A stretch of 64,000 bases of DNA, taken from assembly GCA_028707175.1 (NCBI GenBank), contig JAQTUV010000001.1, forward strand, positions 575,929-639,928. The letters are read 5' to 3'. The DNA comes from Sideroxydans sp. (GTDB lineage Bacteria; Pseudomonadota; Gammaproteobacteria; Burkholderiales; Gallionellaceae). Under the pieces are notes generated by a model. That model saw nothing but the letters and a program-made list of their open reading frames with translations, did not search any database and was not told where the DNA came from. The first letter of the stretch is position 1. Every line of letters starts with the position of its first letter. The translations under genes and the position numbers were made by a program. This document shows, piece after piece, positions 58,833 through 64,000 of this stretch.

Positions 58833-61010
58833 ATGCCAAGCTCAATAACGCAACAAACAGCTTCTAGCGAACGCTTTTTGCATGCAGCCAAACAGCGTCA
58901 GCATGACCCGTTGTTGTCATGCTTGATTGAAATATCACGCATTCATGCTCGCGGGCTGCCCGCGGAGGCATTCTTGGCGGGCTTGCCCTTGGTGAATGGC
59001 AAGTTAACTCCTTCCTTGTTTCGACGTGCTGCCTCACGTGCGGATTTAGCCAGTCGAGTCTCGCATCGCGAATTAGTCAATATTCATGATCAATTGTTGC
59101 CCGCCATTCTGTTGCTGAATGGGGATGATGCATGTGTATTGTTGGGATGGAATGCAGACCGTAGCGAGGCCAGGGTTTTATTTGCTGAGGCAGGGCAGGG
59201 CGAGGCGTATATATCAACAGAGCAGTTGGCGGAGCGTTACGCAGGATTCTGTATTTTTGTGCGCCCGCGATTCCGTTTTGACGCGAGAGCTCCGGAAGGC
59301 AGAAAAGTGCTCGGGCATCACTGGTTTTGGGGGGCTTTGGCTGAAAACTGGCCGGTGTACCGTGATGTTTTGTTGGCGGCAGGTTTGATTAACTTGTTTG
59401 CCGTCATTGTCCCGCTGTTTTCAATGAACGTGTATGACCGTGTTGTGCCCAATCGTGCAGAAGAGACGTTGTGGACATTAGCGATCGGCGTATTCATTGT
59501 GCTGATAGGTGATTTTGTGTTGCGCATGATGCGCGGCTACTTTATTGATTTAGCCAGCAAGCGTATTGATGTTAATTTGTCTGCACTAATCATGGAGCGG
59601 GTTTTGGGCATGCGGATGGAAGTGCGCCCCTCTTCTGTGGGGTCATTTGCCGCTAATTTGCGCGCTTTTGAGTCGGTGCGTGACTTTATTACTTCGGCAA
59701 CAGTGATCGCGTTGATTGATTTACCCTTCGCGATCATTTTCTTGGTTGTGATTTTGTGGTTGGGATGGCCTCTCGCAATTCCCTTGTTGGTGGGTATCGT
59801 TGTTATGTTGTTCTATGCCTTTGTGGTGCAGGGCAAGATGCAGGCGTTAAGTGAGAAAACATACCGCGCTACAGCGATGCGCAATGCAACGTTGATCGAA
59901 GGGTTGGTTGGGTTGGAAACCATTAAGGCGCAATGTGCAGAGGGCATGATGCAGCGCAAATGGGAAGAAAATGTGGCATTTTTAGCGCGGGTTGGCGCAG
60001 ATCTGCGTTTGCTTTCCGCATCGGTCACCAATAGCACAGCAACAATCCAACAGGTCGTTTATATCTGCATCATCATCGTCGGCGTCTATTTGGTTGGGGA
60101 TGCGTCTTTGACAATGGGGGCATTGATTGCTGTTTCGCAGCTTTCATCGCGTGCATTTGGACCTTTGTCTCAAGTCGCATCGTTGCTAATGCAATACCAA
60201 AATGCGGCATTGTCGTTATCTTCGCTCGAGAAAATTATGGCTCAGCCAGTTGAGCGTCCTACGGATGCAAAATTCGTACGTCGTGAAGTTTTTCGTGGGG
60301 AAATCCAATTTGATAACGTCAGTTTTGCTTACCCGAATTGCGAAAACAAGGTGTTGGATGCAGTCAGTTTCACCATTAAGCCGGGCGAACATGTTGCTTT
60401 TATTGGGCGCGTAGGCTCTGGTAAATCTACGATTACTCGCTTGATACTAGGCTTATACCAGCCAACCGAAGGCAAAATTTTGATCGATGGTGTTGATATT
60501 CGACAACTCGATCCTGTCGAGTTACGTCGAGCAGTTGGCTATGTTCCTCAGGACGTTTCTCTGTTGTATGGCACGTTGCGTGAAAATATTGTTTTGAGCT
60601 TGCCGCACGTTGAAGATGCTGCGGTTGTTGCGGCAGGTGAGGTCGCAGGTTTGGAACGATTTGCAGCAAATCATCCTCGCGGTTATGACATGCCAATCGG
60701 TGAGCGCGGTGAGTCACTCTCAGGTGGGCAACGACAGGCAGTGGCCGTTGCTAGAGCTGTACTGCACGAGCCCAAAATGTTGTTGTTGGATGAGCCGACT
60801 AGTGCGATGGATGCCACCTCGGAAGACGAGTTAAAGAAAAGTTTAACGAGTTTCACGCAACATCGAACGGTTGTGTTGGTGACGCATCGAAATAGCCTGT
60901 TGGATATGGTAGAGCGTTTGATTGTCATTGATAACGGTCAAGTTGTCGCCGATGGCCCCAAGTTACAAGTGGCTGAGGCCTTGGCAAAAGGACAGGTTAA
61001 GCGAGCATGA
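58833..61010 (+). CDS. Type I secretion ABC exporter, LapB-like
   Basis: Inner-membrane permease/ATPase (725 residues) for export of the downstream adhesin. Residues 20-150 are a C39-like domain without a catalytic cysteine pattern, 165-440 the six-helix ABC transmembrane domain, 480-720 the ATPase with Walker A GRVGSGKSTI, signature LSGGQRQAVAVARA and Walker B MLLLDEPTSAMD. The LapB/RtxB branch fits the LapA-like substrate. No clear ribosome binding site precedes ATG 58833. It overlaps the adaptor gene by ATGA. Confidence 0.93.
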   Translation: MPSSITQQTASSERFLHAAKQRQHDPLLSCLIEISRIHARGLPAEAFLAGLPLVNGKLTPSLFRRAASRADLASRVSHRELVNIHDQLLPAILLLNGDDACVLLGWNADRSEARVLFAEAGQGEAYISTEQLAERYAGFCIFVRPRFRFDARAPEGRKVLGHHWFWGALAENWPVYRDVLLAAGLINLFAVIVPLFSMNVYDRVVPNRAEETLWTLAIGVFIVLIGDFVLRMMRGYFIDLASKRIDVNLSALIMERVLGMRMEVRPSSVGSFAANLRAFESVRDFITSATVIALIDLPFAIIFLVVILWLGWPLAIPLLVGIVVMLFYAFVVQGKMQALSEKTYRATAMRNATLIEGLVGLETIKAQCAEGMMQRKWEENVAFLARVGADLRLLSASVTNSTATIQQVVYICIIIVGVYLVGDASLTMGALIAVSQLSSRAFGPLSQVASLLMQYQNAALSLSSLEKIMAQPVERPTDAKFVRREVFRGEIQFDNVSFAYPNCENKVLDAVSFTIKPGEHVAFIGRVGSGKSTITRLILGLYQPTEGKILIDGVDIRQLDPVELRRAVGYVPQDVSLLYGTLRENIVLSLPHVEDAAVVAAGEVAGLERFAANHPRGYDMPIGERGESLSGGQRQAVAVARAVLHEPKMLLLDEPTSAMDATSEDELKKSLTSFTQHRTVVLVTHRNSLLDMVERLIVIDNGQVVADGPKLQVAEALAKGQVKRA

Positions 61011-62455
61011 AAAATAAATTGACCGATTTTTTGATGCGGATACGGGCTGTGTTGCAACGCTTCATTTATTGGATGTTGCCAATGTTGGAGAAGGCACGTG
61101 TTGCTGCGCAACCCCAATTGGATAAGACGGTCGACCGTTGGATATCTAAAGATGACGAGGATGTACGTGATTTTGTTGCTGATTCTGATTGGGTCAGATT
61201 GCAGCAGGAGCCTCTAAAAGCGCGTTCTTTTTTGCGTGTGACGCTAGTTATTGTTGTGGTTTTATTGTTGTGGGCCTCATTGTCGAGTGTTGATGAAATC
61301 ACGCGAGGAGATGGCAAAGTGATTCCATCGCGTCAACTTCAAGTGATTCAGAGTTTGGATGGCGGCATTGTTTCTGAAATTCTAGCGAAAGAAGGTCAAG
61401 TGGTTGATGCGGGGCAGGTCCTTTTAAGAGTTGATCAGACAAGGGCGATGTCATCTTTGCGCGAAGGGCAATCGAATTACTTATCCTTATTAGCTAAGGC
61501 TGCGCGATTGACTGCGTTGTCTGATGGTGTCGCGTATGTTCCGCCTGCTGAAGTCGTTAAAGATGCACCTGATTTGGCCGAGGCAGAGCGAGCGTTGTAC
61601 CAGTCAAAGCGTAACGAATTGCAAGCCAATGTATCTATTGCGCAGCAGCAATTAGCGCAACGTACGCAAGAATTGAATGAAACACGCGCTCGTCGCGATC
61701 AGGCGGCTAATAGCCTTAGCTTGGTTTCTAGAGAGTTGGAGATGACGCGCCCATTGTTGAGTTCGGGCGCAGTATCTGATGTTGATTTATTAAAGTTGGA
61801 GCGAGAAGTGTCTAATTTGCGCGGTGAGCGTGATGGCATGACGGCGCAGATGGCAAGGTTAAATGCTGCGATTGGCGAGGCCCAGCGCAAGATACAGCAA
61901 GTTGAATTGGATTTTCGCAATCAGGCCGGTTCGGAGTTGTCAGATACGAAAGCCAAGTTGGGCGGTCTTTCTGAAAGCAATGTAGGACTATCTGACAAAG
62001 TTAGTCAGACAGTCATTAAATCTCCTATGCGTGGTACGGTTAAACGCATCATGGCCAATACGGTTGGTGGCGTTGTCCAGCCAGGTAAAGATATCGTTGA
62101 AATCGTTCCGTTGGAAGATGATTTGCTGATTGAGGCGCGTGTTTTACCTCGGGATATTGCAGCCTTAAGGCCGGGGCAAAAGGCCTTGGTGAGATTTACT
62201 GCATTCGATTTTGCTATCTATGGTGGGCTACAGGGGACCTTGGAGCAAATCGGTGCTGACACAGTGGTGGATGAGAAGGGTAACGCTTTTTATATCATCC
62301 GAGTACGCACTGCGAGACCTGATTTTGGGCCAGACAAGCCCATTATTCCGGGTATGACGGCTGATGTAGATGTCATGACCGGCAGCAAAACCATTCTGTC
62401 ATATCTGCTAAAACCTATTTTGCGCGCTAATGCTTACGCATTGACTGAACGATGA
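61007..62455 (+). CDS. Type I secretion membrane-fusion adaptor, LapC/HlyD-like
   Basis: Periplasmic adaptor of 482 residues linking the ABC exporter to a TolC-type channel (not in window). One transmembrane segment (about 77-97), biotinyl-lipoyl halves (VIQSLDGGIVSEILAKEGQ and VIKSPMRGTVKRIMANT) and a long coiled coil (200-310). Coupled by ATGA overlaps to the exporter and to the next regulator gene. Confidence 0.93.
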   Translation: MKNKLTDFLMRIRAVLQRFIYWMLPMLEKARVAAQPQLDKTVDRWISKDDEDVRDFVADSDWVRLQQEPLKARSFLRVTLVIVVVLLLWASLSSVDEITRGDGKVIPSRQLQVIQSLDGGIVSEILAKEGQVVDAGQVLLRVDQTRAMSSLREGQSNYLSLLAKAARLTALSDGVAYVPPAEVVKDAPDLAEAERALYQSKRNELQANVSIAQQQLAQRTQELNETRARRDQAANSLSLVSRELEMTRPLLSSGAVSDVDLLKLEREVSNLRGERDGMTAQMARLNAAIGEAQRKIQQVELDFRNQAGSELSDTKAKLGGLSESNVGLSDKVSQTVIKSPMRGTVKRIMANTVGGVVQPGKDIVEIVPLEDDLLIEARVLPRDIAALRPGQKALVRFTAFDFAIYGGLQGTLEQIGADTVVDEKGNAFYIIRVRTARPDFGPDKPIIPGMTADVDVMTGSKTILSYLLKPILRANAYALTER

Positions 62456-63063
62456 ATCGACATATATTTATTACAAATTCAGGCTTTCCGCCTGAGCGGT
62501 GGAAAGAGGCTTTTCCTTCTTCACACATTGTTTCAGCTGATTCATTAAAGGATTCGGCATCGGCAAAACTTTTTTGGATTCACCTTCCCGGTGAGTCAAT
62601 GCTCTCTAGCTATCTACCCGATGTGATTAGCCGCCTCTCTCATGAGCGTTTCGTTGTCTTGAGTGATCAGCCTAATGATGAGCAGGGATTGGAGGTTTTG
62701 TCCCTTGGTGCATCTGGTTATTGCAATGCTTATGCGGATGCTGAAGTGCTGGCTCAAGTTGCTGAAGTTGTGCTTAAAGATGGCTTGTGGGTGGGACGAT
62801 CCTTGTTGAACCGTTTCATTGTATCGGTGAATACCAGGATGCAGAGTGTGGTCAAAGCGGATCCCAATTTGAACACCTTTGGGCTGACCGAACGCGAGCA
62901 CGAGGTGGCGCTTCGCGTAGCTCGTGGCGAGCCTAATAAAACTATCGCGAATGATTTAAATATTTCAGATCGCACGGTTAAAGCGCATTTGACTATGGCT
63001 TTTAAAAAATTAAACGTTCGAGACAGGCTCCAACTAGCGCTTCTAATCAATCGAGGTCAGTAG
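62452..63063 (+). CDS. LuxR-family regulator with atypical receiver (CsgD/biofilm type)
   Basis: A 203-residue transcription factor. The N-terminal 120 residues look like a receiver fold but the phosphate-acceptor Asp position is occupied in a segment reading FWIHLPG, so phosphorylation is unlikely. The C-terminal LuxR helix-turn-helix is clear (FGLTEREHEVALRVARGE, NDLNISDRTVKAHL). It is coupled to the adaptor gene and precedes the adhesin, which it probably regulates. Confidence 0.82.
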   Translation: MNRHIFITNSGFPPERWKEAFPSSHIVSADSLKDSASAKLFWIHLPGESMLSSYLPDVISRLSHERFVVLSDQPNDEQGLEVLSLGASGYCNAYADAEVLAQVAEVVLKDGLWVGRSLLNRFIVSVNTRMQSVVKADPNLNTFGLTEREHEVALRVARGEPNKTIANDLNISDRTVKAHLTMAFKKLNVRDRLQLALLINRGQ

Positions 63064-63162
63064 GCTTTTGCGCTACTGCCCTTTGGTGCAATAGACCTTG
63101 TTCGCGCCTTCCCTCAGAATCACGCAATATCAATTAGTCCACTTTTTTACGGAGTATTCATC

Positions 63163-64000
63163 ATGGAATCAGTAAACAGCCAAACCGTCGTTGCCTTGGT
63201 GGCCGAAGTGACAGGTAAAGTTCTTGCCAAATCATTGGATGGTCAAGTTCGTACGCTCAAAGTTGGAGATTCCATTTTTAAAGATGATGTGATCATTACT
63301 GAGCCAGGCGCTAATGCGCAGCTGATCAGTGTTGATGGCGCACAACTCCATGTGGATGAGCAGCAGAGTGTAAAGATTGACAATGATGTTTTCGGTGCAA
63401 TCAAGCCCAATGCAATCGATAGCGCTATTGCGCCAATTGCGAGTACGGATGCCGAGCGAATTATCCAAGCTTTGAATTCAAACCAAGACTTAAGCGTGGT
63501 GCTTGATGAAACTGCGGCCGGGATGACGGGGAGTGGTGTTGAACAAGGGCACTTCTTTGTGCAACTGTTGCGCATTAATGAAGGTTTGACGCAATCAAGC
63601 TTTGATTTTGGTACCAATACAGGTAATCCAGTCCAATTGAATCGCGTCCAAGAGAGCTTGGATCCTCTGGGCTTTACTATTGATACTGGGGTTGGTAATT
63701 TGCCAAACAAGCCAGATGGTTCTGGAGCGCAATCGATAGATGCTGCAAAAAAACCTGCTATAGCATCGACAGGAACAGGAAGCACGCAAGAAGACATCAC
63801 CACCACAGTAGGTGGCACATTGACAGTAACAGGCGGCGTGACCTTCGTGCCACAAACCCTGACAGGAACCTATGGCTCCGTCACTGTCGCAGCAGATGGC
63901 ACATGGACCTACGTATTGGACAATGCATCTCCAGCCGTACAAGGTTTGGCAGCAGGTCAAACAGTTAATGAACCAAGCTTCACGATCACCCTGTCTGATG
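63163..64000 (+). CDS. Giant LapA-like type I secreted adhesin (5' end; continues past window)
   Basis: First 279 residues of a cell-surface adhesin. Residues 1-145 form a LapA-type retention module (VAEVTGKVLAKSLDGQVRTL, DDVIITEPGANAQL) with a TAAG motif at 117-120 (DETAAGMTG), the kind of site cut by the LapG protease when cyclic di-GMP falls. From about residue 210 a VCBS-type repeat begins (GTYGSVTVAADGTWTYVLDN). The ribosome site GGAG lies at 63151. The exporter, adaptor and regulator genes precede it. LapG and LapD genes are not in the window. Confidence 0.9.
   Translation, partial: MESVNSQTVVALVAEVTGKVLAKSLDGQVRTLKVGDSIFKDDVIITEPGANAQLISVDGAQLHVDEQQSVKIDNDVFGAIKPNAIDSAIAPIASTDAERIIQALNSNQDLSVVLDETAAGMTGSGVEQGHFFVQLLRINEGLTQSSFDFGTNTGNPVQLNRVQESLDPLGFTIDTGVGNLPNKPDGSGAQSIDAAKKPAIASTGTGSTQEDITTTVGGTLTVTGGVTFVPQTLTGTYGSVTVAADGTWTYVLDNASPAVQGLAAGQTVNEPSFTITLSD

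Overview
The window looks like a chromosomal segment of a betaproteobacterium, probably in the Nitrosomonadales (Gallionellaceae-like). This is inferred from the gene order (mdh divergent from sdhCDABE-gltA-sucAB, ribF-ileS-lspA-ispH, glnE-yhdP-nitrilase-tldD) and from protein character; no database search was possible. No rRNA operon or CRISPR array is visible.

Layout: 0-10 kb is a TCA-cycle cluster (partial malate dehydrogenase on the minus strand, then succinate dehydrogenase with its assembly factor, citrate synthase, and 2-oxoglutarate dehydrogenase E1 and E2; no E3 gene follows). 10-23 kb carries a class III adenylate cyclase, glnE, yhdP, a nitrilase-family amidase, tldD, two tandem membrane diguanylate cyclases and two convergent hemerythrins, one of which lacks an iron-ligand histidine. 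23-29.5 kb is ribF-ileS-lspA-ispH-thiO, translationally coupled by short overlaps.

29.65-38.61 kb is a mobile element of about 8.9 kb inserted in the 3' end of a tRNA-Thr(CGU) gene. It is bounded by a 24-bp direct repeat (the tRNA 3' end), carries a P4-type tyrosine integrase with repeated candidate arm-type sites at both ends, an RHH-type small regulator, a two-tyrosine HUH rolling-circle replication initiator of the phage gpA family, and three exported repeat proteins as cargo (two WG-repeat proteins and one Sel1-repeat protein with a probable surface-adhesin-E-like C-terminal domain). Its non-coding DNA is exceptional: a 377-bp tract with one cytosine on the plus strand, a four-tract G4 motif, a cluster of inverted repeats, four GTTAAC sites, and a dispersed repeat that marks off cargo modules at almost identical 1.25-kb spacing. 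This is the best candidate in the window for an undescribed system.

38.9-43.3 kb holds a large PhnD-PAS-PAS-GGDEF-EAL-CZB signalling protein and a 2-oxoglutarate/Fe(II) dioxygenase. 43.5-54.3 kb is a nearly complete type II secretion locus split into divergent gspCDEF and gspGHIJKLMN operons; the prepilin peptidase gspO is absent here. 54.5-58.7 kb has an aspartate aminotransferase, comEC and a DUF2062 protein. 58.8-64 kb is a type I secretion and biofilm-adhesin operon: LapB-like ABC exporter, LapC-like adaptor, a LuxR/CsgD-like regulator, and the start of a giant LapA-like adhesin with a retention module, a TAAG candidate LapG cleavage site and a VCBS-type repeat, cut by the window end.

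Cyclic nucleotide signalling is a recurrent theme: one cAMP cyclase, three GGDEF proteins and a c-di-GMP-type adhesin system occur in 64 kb.
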